From positions 550,438 to 614,437 of the forward strand of contig PJRA01000508.1 of the NCBI GenBank assembly GCA_016987375.1: a stretch of DNA of 64,000 nucleotides. Reading direction: 5' to 3'. The translations under genes and the position numbers were made by a program. Under the pieces are notes generated by a model, which made no database searches, was not told where the DNA came from, and saw nothing but the letters and a program-made list of their open reading frames with translations. Source of the stretch: Brachionus koreanus. Its lineage: Eukaryota > Rotifera > Eurotatoria > Ploima > Brachionidae. This document shows positions 33,518 to 45,934 of this stretch, one piece after another (the first letter of the stretch is position 1; each line of letters opens with the position of its first letter).

Positions 33518-34772
33518 ATGAAATCTATTCTATTTTTATTTACATGGAGTGTTTTTATCTGTTCAATTCACTCAATATCATTGCATTACAAACTTAGTAA
33601 GCTTAATTTATTTTTCTATTAATGAATAAAAATTCAAAATTGCGTTACATAAAAAAGATAATGTTCAAAATTTAACAGAATTGAATCAACCAGAAATCAC
33701 ATCGGACTCATATATGAGTCCATTTCGAAGATCAAGAGAAAAATCGCTTGGTTTGGCACTTAAAAAAGGAAACTATTCACTGAGAAATGAACTTGATAAG
33801 GATTTTTATCAAAATTACAAAGTCCAAAAGCTGAGTGCCCGAGTTGCTGCTGATCAAAAAAAGGAAAAGGACAGAGAAGCCACCCTGCGTCCTTTAAGTA
33901 TGAGAACATTGGCTCTTAAAAACAACCCAATCTACGGCTCCAATCCCAATTCAATTGCCTATATTAAATCCCTTTCAGCCCATGGCCCCACTCGAATGCA
34001 GCCAAGTTCATTCGGAGGCTATGGCAACGCATACGCTTTTAACCCTCTCCAGCAAATGTCAAGATTAAGAGACATTTCTCTAAATGATCCAACTCGCAAA
34101 ACCAATATGCTCCGAGACCAAAGACTTAAAATGCTTGAGGATGAGAACTTTTTAAGAACTAATGGTCGTCTAGGTCAGTTTATTTACTCGAAAAATAGAG
34201 ATTCTTTTTCATTTAATCCAATGAATCAAATGATAAGAAGAAACGATTTTTCGCGTCAAAGATTTAATCCTTATACAAATATAAGAGAAAATTTCTTTTC
34301 GAAGCCGACAAAGGCAAACTTTTTTAAATTCGAAAAACCTGAGGAAGAAAATATTGAAAATAAAGTAGAAGAAGAAGAGTACTATTATGAGTATGAAGAT
34401 GAGCCAGAAACTGTAGTTAAAGTAGTCAGTAGCATTCCAATTTTACAAGATACCACAACCACCACAGCTCCTTCGACTACAACCAAATCTTCGACTCAAA
34501 AGCCTCAAGAAACAACCACTGTTAAACCAGAAATTTTTCAACAAACAGATGAGTCCAAACAGAGATTAGTCGAACTTATTAGAGAAGATCTAAGAGCAGA
34601 TGAGAAAAAAAAATCAAAAAGACCTAGTGTTAGAAAACTATCAATGAATAGCAATAATACAAAACTTGTTGATTGGGATGAAATCGAAAAAGAAGACGAG
34701 GAATATGAAAAAACAATAAATTTACAGAATGCTTTAAAATCTTTTTTAAATTCGAAATATGAGAATTTTTAG
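33518..34772 (+). CDS. Secreted acidic/Thr-rich protein, unknown
   Basis: Exon 1 (33518-33596) supplies a signal peptide (MKSILFLFTWSVFICSIHS). Exon 2 runs to 34772, beginning at 33658 or, equally in frame, at 33679. The longer form has 397 residues. After the signal peptide the chain is basic with repeated Pro/Asn/Arg-containing phrases (for example FNPLQQMSRLRD, FNPMNQMIRRND and RFNPYTNIREN, a loose repeat). There follow an acidic Tyr-rich stretch (EEEEYYYEYEDEPE), a Thr-rich linker likely to be O-glycosylated, and a charged helix at the end. Dibasic sites could allow processing. It may be an extracellular matrix, cuticle or secreted-coat protein. No domain was recognised. Confidence 0.7.
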
Positions 34773-34950
34773 ATTTTATCTTTATTTTCTGTTATCTGCT
34801 TGTTTTTTTTTACTTAAGTTGTTATATTTTAATTTAAGCGTTTTATTTTAGTTAAAGTTTTATTTGAATAATAAAAATATATAAAGGAATACGTTTTTTC
34901 TTTTATTTTCTAAAATTAGGACGGATTAAAATAGAACTAAAATTTAAATA

Positions 34951-35286
34951 TTAATTTGATTCGAGAACTTTTTCTGCTTCAGACAAATGCTTAACAGCTT
35001 CTTTGTATTCTTCAGTTTCTTTAAACTCCTCAGCATCAGACATCTTAGTCCTCAAGTCTTCGACAGCAGTGGTAAGTCGCTTAATACAATCAGGTCCCAT
35101 CATTTTAGATTCAGCTAATACTTCTCCCATTTTTCTAATGTCATACTCATCCCGGCCTTCATCTTTCATTTTTTGAATTCGATTTTCTGTTTGAACAACT
35201 TCTTTTTCGTACATGAGCTTTTCTTTAATGATACGTTTTACAACACCTGTTTGAATTTTCAATTGCTTGGCTCGTTGGTCAGACAT
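34951..35286 (-). CDS. TBCA: Tubulin-specific chaperone A
   Basis: An intronless gene of 111 residues, the family's usual length (~108). TBCA captures folding beta-tubulin released from the CCT chaperonin. The three-helix pattern is clear: RAKQLKIQTGVVKRIIKEK, MYEKEVVQTENRIQKMKDEG, the DEYDIRKMGEVLAESKMM motif, then DCIKRLTTAVEDLR and a Glu/Lys-rich final helix. It lies tail-to-tail with the secreted-protein gene, 178 bp apart. Confidence 0.95.
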   Translation of the reverse strand: MSDQRAKQLKIQTGVVKRIIKEKLMYEKEVVQTENRIQKMKDEGRDEYDIRKMGEVLAESKMMGPDCIKRLTTAVEDLRTKMSDAEEFKETEEYKEAVKHLSEAEKVLESN

Positions 35287-37532
35287 TTTTTTTTTTTGTT
35301 AAAATAAAATCTAAATGTGATTAATTTTGTATTTAACAGTTGTGGTTACTATAGAGACATAAGGTTTGACTTAATTTATTCAATTTTTTAATATAATGTG
35401 TATAAGAGTTTTGTCGAGAAAGGTCTGACGAAGCAGATGACCCTAGCTTGTAGACTTTTATTAATTCAATATTCCTTTTATCAAATTTTAAACTTTCTTG
35501 AAATTTTTTAACTCTCGATTTTTAACTTAAAACTAAAATAAAAACTTGTATCAATTGAAAAATGTTACGTTTCTAAGTAAATACTTTTCTAAATTTTATT
35601 ATTTAAAAAATTCTAAATTTAAAAAAAGAATTAGCGAAAGATGTAATTGTTGAATCTATAAGATACTGCCTAAAATTAAACTTATAAAAAAAAGAAAAAA
35701 AAAATATTTGAACTTTTTAGTAAATCTTACTAATATCAAAAAAATATACTTACATAATCCTAATGAACGTTCAGCAAAAAAGAAAAAGAAAAAATTCAGT
35801 CTTAAATTATACAATTTAAAATATTTAAATCCAAAGCATTTGATTTAAAACTAATTTCCTAAAAATAATGCAGACTTATTAAAAATAAACCCAAAATTTT
35901 AAAATTGATACCACGAATAATTATTAAATGTACACATTTTTTGAAAAAAATTTACCAAAATAAAGCTTAAAAATTAATTTTTTATTTATAGCTGACAATC
36001 GTTTGATTAAGAAAACTACAAACTAATTAAGAATATTCTAACTTTTGACAAATCGCAACTTAACCTTTAGCAAAGGTTCATAAGTCGAAAAAAATGAACC
36101 TTTTGTTTGAAAGAACAAGAGGCTCATATTTTTTTTTAATAACAAGATTATGAGTATTAAGAATAATTCTAAAGATTTATTTAAGACCTAAAATTGAAAA
36201 AATTTTAAATTAAAATTATGTAGTGAAGATTTATTGGGCTAGTCTAAATAAATGTAGCAAGAAATAAATTATTTCATACAAATAAACTTTTATGTTTAAA
36301 AAAAATTATACTGTATTTATTAAATATTTGTATCATTTTTAATTAAATTGTGGAATAAGACTTAAAAATTGTGTACTTCTTTTTAATGTGGTCAAAATTT
36401 CCTTTTAATGAAAATCAATTATAAAATTTTATATTATTTCAAAACAAAAAAGTATTACTTTTTTTCTTTCACAAATATAACTATTATTAATATGAATTAA
36501 AAATATATGTTGATATCGAAAAGGAGTTTGTTTGGTTCTGATTTCTTATCACTGGATGAAATTAAAGACTGTATATTTGGTATCATTATCAAGTTCACTG
36601 CATGAGTTACACCAAAAAGAACTATAGCAATCGAGCTTTTAAAGTTAGCGGAGTTTGGAATAAATTAAATAAAAGCGATGATTAAAACAAATTTCATGAA
36701 AAAGTGGGCGCTTTAGTTTTCTAAGAGTAAAATACACTAGATTAATAGCCTTTTTTTGGTTACTTGGTTGGTTTGACCATGAGGAAAATTGAATTTCGTT
36801 AAACAAACTTTAGAATATCAAAAAAATATAACTAAGAAATTTTGAATATATATTTTTTTTAAATATGCTTCGAGAAATAAAAAAAGTTTTAAACTAAAAA
36901 GTTCTGAAAATCAAAAAAATTTATAGATGACGCTTTTATTTTATTTTTTCTTAATTCTTTCATTTTTTTTTAAAACAATTTCAATATAAAATTATGATAT
37001 AAAAATTTTTAAAATTTCCTTATTCTTTTTCCTTACTTAAAAATATTCCCAAAACCGTGTCCTTATCGAAGGCTTTGGCAACTTAATTAACCAAAACTTT
37101 TTTCAAATATTTTTCAAATGTTATCTATTAGAAAATAGTTTTTATAAAGCAAAACGAATGTTTGATCTTATAAAAAGGGCTAGATGACCGCTTTTTACCA
37201 AAGAATTATAGCCACATTTTAATGTGTTTTTTGAGGCCTTTTTGTCGTTCTAGTGCTGAAGGTAATAATATTTATGCAATAATAATAACATAATGTTTTG
37301 AAATTTTTTCCAATCTAATTAGAATTTATTAAACAACAAGCTGTAGTTCTCTATTTACACTATTAATAAAGTGTTGAAAAAAAAATTTTTTTTTTTAAAT
37401 ATTTGAACAAAAATTACAAAATAATTTGTAAAATTTTTAATATTAAAACGAAATAAAATTTAAAAATTTATTAAAATATTGTTGCCAAACAACTATGATT
37501 AAGAATAATTTAAACTAAAATATTTAAAATGA
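35287..37532. other. AT-rich intergenic DNA
   Basis: 2.2 kb between TBCA's 5' end and the 3' end of AP3B. No gene or repeat was identified. Confidence 0.5.
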
Positions 37533-40500
37533 CTAGACAATAGTAAGTATTCGCTTAGCTTCTTTGATCAGCATATTAGCTAGAACAATTTTTTCGCAAT
37601 TGACATTAATAAAACATTTTCCATCAAGAGAAAAAAACAGACTAAGTAAAATTGGCGTTTTACTGGACGCCGACACTCCTGCATATTTAATCGAGTCTTG
37701 TTGTGACGACGGAATTTGACAAACATTCAAATTCTCAAGCATTTTTGTACCAAAATCTTTAGTTATAAATTGTGAATGAGTAAAATTTTCTATAATATCA
37801 TTTGTTTCATTCATTCCTTTTAATTTAGCTTGCAATTTCATAAATTCATTTTCCGATATGCTATAGCCTGGCTGAATTAATTCGCCTATGGGACATGTAA
37901 TTGACAAATTTGACCATTTTTTGTTCATTGAAGTGCCGCCTAGAGTGGGGTCATTTGAATAAACCGCTGATAATTCGAACACAGCTGGCTGAAAAGTATC
38001 ATTAAAATCAATTGCCACTACTTGACTTGCACTAGCTCCTTTGGTCACACTAAACTCGGACAATTCACTCATAGACATTCCCATTTGTAGCTTTTTATTG
38101 CTAATACAAAACGAATTTAAATCTCCATTGGTAAAATTGGAAATTTTCAATTCAATACTAATAGCTTTGTTTGATAATTGATTTGGTTGACGAGTAAATT
38201 TATACTGGATTTGCAAACCATTTCCACTAATTTTGTTCAAAAGCTCAAATTCTTTATTTGAGATGTAAATTTTTTGTCCTAAATTTTGACTTGTCAAAGA
38301 GCTAAAACTTGCCAAATCGGCCAAACTAGGCGATAAAATTGGAACTGTTGATTGAGCTTGTATAACTGGTTGAGCTGATTGTTCGCTGAAGTCCAAATCA
38401 AGCAAAGATACTTCTTTAACTTGTTGTGGTGTTTTTTTTTCGTTTTTTTTAATTGTCAGTTTAACTTCAACCTTTGGAGCTTTCTCTTCTTCGGACTCAG
38501 TTTCAGTTTCTGATTGGGATTCGCTTTCATCACTTAACTCGGACGAATTTGACGATTCCGACTCGTTTGAATTTTCGACTAGGGATTTTTTTAATTTTTC
38601 ATCATTTTTTTCATTTTCATTTTCTGATTCAGTTTCACTCTCCGATCCAGTCTCAGATTCACTTTCTGATTCGGCCTCTGATTCAGACTCGCTTTCTTCT
38701 GATTCATCCGAGTCTGTTGGATCAGCTCCTTCCGTAGACTGACTGTTTTCTTCTTCTCCGTCATCATCAGAGTAAAATTTTTCCGATTTTTTCCTTATTT
38801 TTTGGGTATGAGCTGCTTTTTCGAGCTCAGGTATTTCAATATTTCTGACAGAGGAATCAGGTGCCTCTAAAGGAAACTCAGGCAACTCGGCATAACCAGA
38901 AATTCGGGCGCCAATCGCATGAGATAAAGTACCTAGTTGAAAGTTGTCACTGTCTTTGTAAGCCGATTCCAGAACTGGCGCCGGCTTCGGAGCTAGAATA
39001 ATTTTTTTCAAATGCTTGGCCAATTGGGGGCATTTTTCATTGTTGAAAATGAGAGCTCTTAAAAATCGAGCCCGGTCCCTAATGTCATAGTTTTGGTCGT
39101 ATTTGGCCAGATTAAGAATGTATTGAACTAGTATAGCCACTTGTTTTTGATTTGTCAAGAACAATTTTACGGCCAAATTGAGAATTTGAAGTTTTACGCC
39201 AATTTCTTCATCGCAAAAAGTCTTGGCCATTTTTCGCAGGACATCCGGGGCAATTTTTTTTACCTGATCAGAGTACTCGCCAATTAGCCAAAGAATACTC
39301 GCTTTGGCCATCGGCACACTCACTTTTTCACTCATTTTTGCCATACGCTTTATAATTGCTCCGTTTTTAGACGGATTTGACTGAAGCAATCGTTTAATCA
39401 CAACTACACTCTCGCCCACGATTGTTTCATCTTTTTTGGACATTAAATTGACAAGTCCGGCCAGGCAACTGTCGGCTACTTCTTTAATTGTACTTGCACA
39501 TCTGCCAATGGCATTTATAGTTGAAGCAGCGAATTCTTTATCCTGGCTTAGAACATAGGTCTGAAATTCTCTTAGAATTGTCGATATATTGCCTTGATTG
39601 GCAAGACATGTTAAAATTTCGAGCTTTAAAATTTTAACATGAATGCTATCTGATGTGTGCACATAGAAGCTTTTTTGATGCGGCTGAAACATGTGTTGAT
39701 TTTTTTGAGCCATTGAAACAATATTTTTCAAGACAATAATTTGAACTTCGCGATGACTGCGCAAAAGTCGAACTAATGCTTTTGCTACTAGTGAAATTTC
39801 GTTCGTGGGAGCAATGTAATAGTAAAGCTGAGCGACTGCCATGACCACAGCCGAATTGCGGCTTTGCAACAATGGTTTGCTCACACGCAAGAGCAATCGG
39901 TGATCTGGATCCATTGGTTTGATAAATTTAGAGTCCATATCTTCATCATCGTAATCATCACTTTCATCATTTTCATCTGACTTTTTTGTCTCGTCTTCTA
40001 AAACTGCATTTGGATTCACGAATTGAGTTCGAGCATAACGAGTAAGCATATTCAAAATGATCACTTGACCCCATTCGTCCACGTCTATTAGCAAATTGCA
40101 CAATTTTCGAAAATTTTTGTGTATTAAATCGATTCTATCAGGACAAACTTCTTCAAAAGCTGCAATTGTACTTCCTGCAACAAGCTTTCAAAAAATAAAA
40201 ACCTCTTTAGTGAACAAACAAACAAAATTTAGTTTTATATATCAAGTCTAATTGAAGAAAAAAATAATTATATTTTATCTAAAAAAAATTTTATTTTTCT
40301 TTTAAATATTACAGGAAAATATTCTTAGCTGTAAAATTTCTGAATAGGGGTAGAAAAAAATTTCCCAAATTCTTAAATTTAAATATTAAAAATAATCTCA
40401 ATTTAAAATTAAATTAAATTTTTTAAATTTCGACTAAAAATTTATTTTTTTTTAATTTAAGAAATTATAACAGCACACAGAATCTTAAAAAACGAACCAA

Positions 40501-42228
40501 ATAATTCTAAATTAAATTATTTCTATTTCAGTTTTATTTAAATTTAAATTTTTATTCTTTATTTTAATTAAATTGAAGACTTCGAAATTTTAGTTGATAA
40601 AAAATTACATAACTCTATTCATTTTAAACGTTAACTTGATTGATTATTCTGTAAATTTATTAAAATTTCAAGTATGCAGAAAATTTTTTTTCAATTTTTT
40701 AAATTTCATATTCTGTTTCAAAAACTTGTCTTTAATTTCTCTAAACTTTTTTACTTTATTTTTCTTTTTTTTTAACATCGCCTTAAAGGCGTTCATTGAA
40801 ATAATAAATAAATAAATAAAATTCCATTTTATCTCCTTATTCTATTTATAAATTTTTTTTTAATTTAAAATTTTACAAAAAATGTTCATGCTAAAATGTA
40901 CATTGTGAATTTCGGAACAAAAATAAAAATTTAGTCTTAGAATAATTTTTTCTTAAGAGTTTAAAAATTGCAAAATGCTTCAGCTGATTCAACTTTTTAT
41001 CACCAAAAGTTTGTGCGAGTACAATTCGAAATTTTTTAACAGCTAAAATAATTTAGAAAATGATCTTGAACAGTTTGGAATGGTCATGAAATTCCGTCTT
41101 TTCAAACTGGGCATTTTTAATTAATGTTTCGATAGATTTTGCAGACTGTTCCATTTTATATTTTATTCAACAAAAAATTTTTCATTAAGCTTTACAAATT
41201 TAAGGAAGTTTTTAAGTTTCTAGTAAAATATTTTGCATAGAATCTTTAAACCAGAGATTTTTTTCACAATTTGGCTAGCATCAATTTTAATAAAGTAGAA
41301 AAAAAGTATAATTAAGTGTAAGCTTAACCATATTTATTTTCAAGAGCTGACAAAATAAATACTTTAAAAATATACCAAAAAGATAAAGTGTCTTTAACTC
41401 GAAAAAAAAACTTAAAATTAAAATTAGAAAAAATTCATTAGAAAAAATTTTGGATAAAATCTAAATTTACAGAATATATGATTTCTTTAAAAAACTTGAA
41501 TCAATGATTCTTTTAGAACAAAGAATTATAGTTAATGACTTTTTAAAATATTAAAACCGTTAACTTACTATGGTTTTATCGCCAAGTAATTTTTGGATAA
41601 TTTCTATCAATTCTTCTTTAAGATCTGGATCTAAATTGTACAATTTGGTAATGGCGTTGGCAGCTGTTTTTCTAACATAAGGTGACATATCACTAACCGC
41701 CTCTTTTATTGCAAGCATCATTATGGTTGTGATTATTGGAACTCGTATACTTGACAAAACTCTAAGAGCGCTGGCCCTAATTAACTGATTTGGGTCTTTC
41801 AAGGCTCTCTGAAAAGTACTTATACTCAGCAATGCTAAGTCTTGCTGTTCTTCTGCATAGCGCATCAAATAAACATAAACTAATTTTTTAACTTCAACAT
41901 TCTTCGAAACTACGTTTTTGACCACTGCCGGAAATAAATCCGATGCATTCTTTCCTTTTGCAATCATTCCAACAATTCTTTTCATTGCATCTAGCTTCAA
42001 GTTATCCTTATTACTGTCCAACATTTGTCTAAGGTCATCATGCCTTTTTAAAGAAAAAATTCAGTTAACTTTTTTCTTAAATTTTTTGTTTAATCACTTT
42101 TTATAGTCATTAGAAAAAATGCTAACTGGTTTAACGTTTTCATTCGAGTTTGGATCTTCAGCAATAGATTGATTTCCAGTAGATGAGTTTTGCATCTGAA
42201 ATCCAGATACTAAACTTGAATTGGACAT
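37533..42228 (-). CDS. AP3B1: AP-3 complex beta subunit
   Basis: Three exons on the minus strand: 42228-42098, 42043-41569 and 40184-37533. Introns are 54 bp and 1384 bp. The product has 1085 residues; human AP3B1 has 1094. Beta-3 is a large subunit of the AP-3 adaptor, which sorts cargo from endosomes to lysosome-related organelles. The trunk is strongly conserved: [58 protein letters not shown], and across the long intron GDKTI joined to [24 protein letters not shown]-like helices continue to ~residue 640. An acidic Ser/Glu-rich hinge (a run of SESE/ESET motifs near 680-790) then leads to the appendage region. The first exon supplies only the 44-residue poorly conserved start, ending ...FSNDYKK. 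AP3B1 and AP3B2 cannot be separated. Confidence 0.93.
40770..40820. repeat. Hairpin plus (AAAT)n, possible retroelement tail in AP3B intron
   Basis: The palindrome CGCCTTAAAGGCG is followed by TTCATTGAAATAATAAATAA and further AAAT units. A hairpin followed by a simple A-rich repeat is a common 3' end of LINE/SINE insertions, but no coding part is attached, so this is tentative. Confidence 0.35.
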
Positions 42229-42761
42229 TTTGAACCTCAATAAATTTAACTTTAAAAATATTAGTATTATAAAGTCTTGTGCTTTTTATTAATATTTTGT
42301 CATCATCGTTTTTTTTTTATGTTAAATAAACCATAATTTATGCTAGTTTTCTGTTTTACTAGACGAAGGGGTTCATCATAAATTTTGTTTTTTTTCGTGC
42401 AAATTTATTTCAATCCATTCATTGCTTTTTTTTCCTAAGTGACTTAAATTAATGTCTTTATGTTATTCAAAAAAATAAAACTAAAAATTTAACAAGTTTT
42501 TAAACAAAATTTTTTATTGATTTCAATTAAGTTTTTTAAAAAATTTAATTTTCAATATTTTTCAAAAAAAATACCTTTTATGAGATCAAACTATCTGATT
42601 CCAAATATGACTATTTTTTTTTTGGAAGATTATTTTGTATAAAAATATAATTACATATAAAAGAAGTGAATAAAATTTAACAGAAATTAGTAAAAAAAAT
42701 TTGCATTAAATTCCCATTAAAACATAACAAATCAATTGTGTTATACATTTAAGCTAGTTTT
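42229..42761. other. AT-rich intergenic DNA
   Basis: Upstream of AP3B and downstream of the membrane-protein gene. Both genes are on the minus strand. No features were recognised. Confidence 0.5.
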
Positions 42762-43466
42762 CTAGTTTTCCTCATTTGATTTTAAAGGTTGTTTCTCTTG
42801 GTCATCATGTTGAATCAAATTATTGTTAGACTTTGAAGGAGTATTGGCCAATTTGCATGCGACCGATTCACTTAGCTCATTTAGGACATTGACAATTAAA
42901 GATGTGGCTGAGGTTTGCTCGGGCAAATTTTGAGTCTTCACATCGTCTTTTTTCTCTTCGTTTGGCATTTCCTTTTGATTGTCAGTTTCATTCTTTGTCT
43001 CAATAGCCGCCTCGCATCTGTTCATGGATTCGTTTTCACTTGACGCATTGGTCAAAACGCCATTAGTGCCATCGCTGCATTCGTTTGACTTAGATCCGTT
43101 TAGCCTCCAGATAGTAAAACGACGCCTCATAACAAACAAAGCAGCCACTATAATCGCAATTATACAAAAGACAACAACCAAAGAAATGAGAATTATTATC
43201 AAAGTGCTGCTGCTGGCTGCGGTGTTAAACGAGGCACTACGTGACATGCCAACAACACTGCCCGAACTGTTAACAATTAAGTTGTTTTCTTTTCTTGAAA
43301 ACATGGTTAAGTTATGATTAGCCAAATCAGTATTTATAAACGCACGATTCATTTGCTTGGTTGAAGTAGTCTCTGTACTGTTTTCATCGGTAACTTCTAC
43401 TATTTCGTCACATAGGCCCGTTTTAAGCAAAAATAAAACTAAGAATATTGATGAGAATTTAAACAT
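42762..43466 (-). CDS. Single-pass type I membrane protein, unknown
   Basis: One exon of 234 residues. A signal peptide (residues 1-19, ending LLKTGLC) is followed by a short Thr/Ser-rich ectodomain with sequons at N29, N52 and N66. A transmembrane helix at ~87-113 (STLIIILISLVVVFCIIAII and on) comes next, then the stop-transfer RRR at 114-116. A 118-residue acidic cytoplasmic tail rich in Glu, Asn and Ser completes the protein. No known domain was recognised. The layout resembles small adhesion or receptor-like membrane proteins. Confidence 0.72.
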   Translation of the reverse strand: MFKFSSIFLVLFLLKTGLCDEIVEVTDENSTETTSTKQMNRAFINTDLANHNLTMFSRKENNLIVNSSGSVVGMSRSASFNTAASSSTLIIILISLVVVFCIIAIIVAALFVMRRRFTIWRLNGSKSNECSDGTNGVLTNASSENESMNRCEAAIETKNETDNQKEMPNEEKKDDVKTQNLPEQTSATSLIVNVLNELSESVACKLANTPSKSNNNLIQHDDQEKQPLKSNEEN

Positions 43467-44391
43467 AGTGTCTCCTGGAGAGGCTAAAAATCTGAAATGT
43501 AAAAAAAATAAGTTAAAAAATTCTACTTATTTAATCAAGCATATTGAGCTAATAAATTTAGAAAACTAATTTCAAGTGAATGTGTGCTTTTTGATTTTTT
43601 TTAAATATTGTTCATTTAGTCGGATTGTGGCATACAATATGAAAAGATTTTTTTAAAATAAGTTCTAGATTAATTTTAAATGTTGATGTTTAGCTTCGAG
43701 AGCTAAATATGATGGCGCTATTTTCTATTTTTTTAAATTTTTTTAATTTTTTAGTCTTTTTTATTATAATTAAATGCCAAGTTTTTTTTTTATGGATATT
43801 TAAAATTTATTTAAAATTTATTTTTCAAAATTAAAATCAACAATTTTTTTTCTATTTTTCAAAAAAATTTTACAACTCTGTTTATAAATTAAAATTAAAT
43901 CCGTTTGGTGAAGCAAACTTTTAAATTGATATCAAAGGAATATGATGTTTGAAATCTTGTGTATTAGTTAACCAATATGTCTTGTTCTTATTAACATATT
44001 TTTTTATTGTCTTTTTATATTTTTTTCTATTCAAATAGTTGTCCTCATGTTCATTCTCGAAATAAAAAATAATTTTCCATATCATACAAATTTATTCAAA
44101 ATTATTTATTTCATTCATTATGATTGATTAACTTCGAAAATCAATCGTGATGAATTGACAAAGCAATAGTGCAAAAATAATTGCGACAACATGCTCAATT
44201 TTTTTTTGGTAATCTTATTTAAAATAGATAACGTAATTATGAATAGTGTAATGGTATCATTCAAAAAAGAAAGAATTATGGCGTAAGCGAAAATGAAATC
44301 AGCAATGTCGGTAGAAACAGAAAAGTCTACTATAGTTCAATTAGTTATCCTGCTTTGTCAATTTAATTAAACTAATTTGATCGTAGAATTA

Positions 44392-44425
<34 letters not shown>

Positions 44426-45934
44426 ACTACAGTTGGGTAATTGAAATTGATAAAAATGAGTGAATTAAAAGTACTTTTAATTTCTGGAAAAAAAAATTTT
44501 TAAGCAATTTTTCTGTAGAAAAAAATCAATTAAAAAAAAGTTAAAATTATATTGCATGTTTTTTTTTTATAAAAAGAATTATCGATCAAAAAAATAATTA
44601 GACAATGAAAAGGAAAAAAAAAGTATTTAAGAAACTTTTTTGTTTCAATTATTTATTGTAATACTCTAACTCGAAACTAAATCTATTTTTTATGAGGATA
44701 TCTGATAATATCTATATAATATCTGATAATCCTTAATTTTTGATTAAAATGTAGATTTTTTTTTTTTTTATTATTTTTAGCATTAAACTTAATATTTTTG
44801 ATATTCTGATTTAAAGGTTAGTGAAAAATAATAATTAAGAAAATATTTTTTAATTATTATTTTTAACGGTCAATTTTTCAAGTAACAGTAATTTTGTAAA
44901 CGAAATGAGTGATTTCTTAAATTTTGAAACATACTGTAAATGTCAATTTAAAAATAAAAAATTAGAATTTTAAAAATAAAAAAATTTTTCTATGATTTCA
45001 TTATTTTCGTGACCATTAATATAATCTAAATAACCTTTTTTTTTAAATTTTTTGTCATCAATGTAAATACTTAATTTAAACAAAAAAAGTACTACTTATG
45101 CATCTTTGAGATGTGTTGCTTGACACCAGCCTCATTTTTATTTTATCTATCCCACGCTGGACAAGCAATCGGGTTTGTATGTTTGCTCTGAGTTCTTTTT
45201 ACAACAAATTAGGTCTCTTCAGAAGCAGTTAGAACTTCTTATGCAATTATTAAAATTAAATCTTTGTTTGATTCGTTTTACTAATAGCATCACTGGCCTC
45301 TTCAATGGTTACAGAAATTTTTGTGCTTATACTAATTTTAAATCTTTCAAATTAAGTTGAAATTTCAAATAATATTATTATATTTACATAAAAATAAATA
45401 TTCTGATTAATTATTACAAATTTTTTTTGAATTACTTGGAATAGAATCCTTAAAGAATTTTTAAGTTGAAATCAGCAAGTCTGAAGCTGACTTGGACATA
45501 TGGCTTGTTAAAACCGTTCAGATTTATTTATGCCATTAATAATTATTGTAAGATAATGAGCTTTTTTTAATTTAATTAATTTAGTTTAAATTAGATAAAA
45601 ACAGGAATTTAAATTTAACTCTAAAAGCTAACAAGAAAGCTGTTTTTATCTGCAAGCTTGATTTTTAATAAATTGAAAAGAGTTAAATAAAATTTAGTCA
45701 GCAAATTTTATTATTAAAATTGAAACAAATTTTATCATAATTTAAAAAATATGTTTCCAAGTTATGAAAAAATTCTAAAAAAATAAGCAAATAAAATAAT
45801 GACAACACAATCTCTGAATTACTCATTCCAAATATAAAAAAAATATTCATAAACACCTTGTATTTTGAAATTTTAATTATGTTCTTGTGTCATCAATTTA
45901 GAATAAAGTTTTTCCTAGAGAAAAAAATTTTCAA
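43467..45934. other. AT-rich intergenic DNA with microsatellite
   Basis: 2.5 kb between divergently transcribed genes (membrane protein on minus, GALK2 on plus). It holds an (ATT)n microsatellite at 44393-44423. A 61-codon frame at 45175-45360 has no recognisable relatives. Confidence 0.5.
44393..44423. repeat. (ATT)10 microsatellite
   Basis: About ten uninterrupted ATT units, likely length-polymorphic. Confidence 0.95.

Noticed and set aside
38474..38737. 87-codon plus-strand frame
   Set aside because: Antisense to the acidic Ser/Glu-rich hinge of AP3B, whose repetitive codons leave the opposite strand open.
42979..43317. 112-codon plus-strand frame
   Set aside because: Antisense to the single-pass membrane protein gene; no independent support.
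45175..45360. 61-codon frame upstream of GALK2
   Set aside because: No homologous motif and no splice-compatible link to GALK2, whose own first exon begins at 45935 with conserved sequence.
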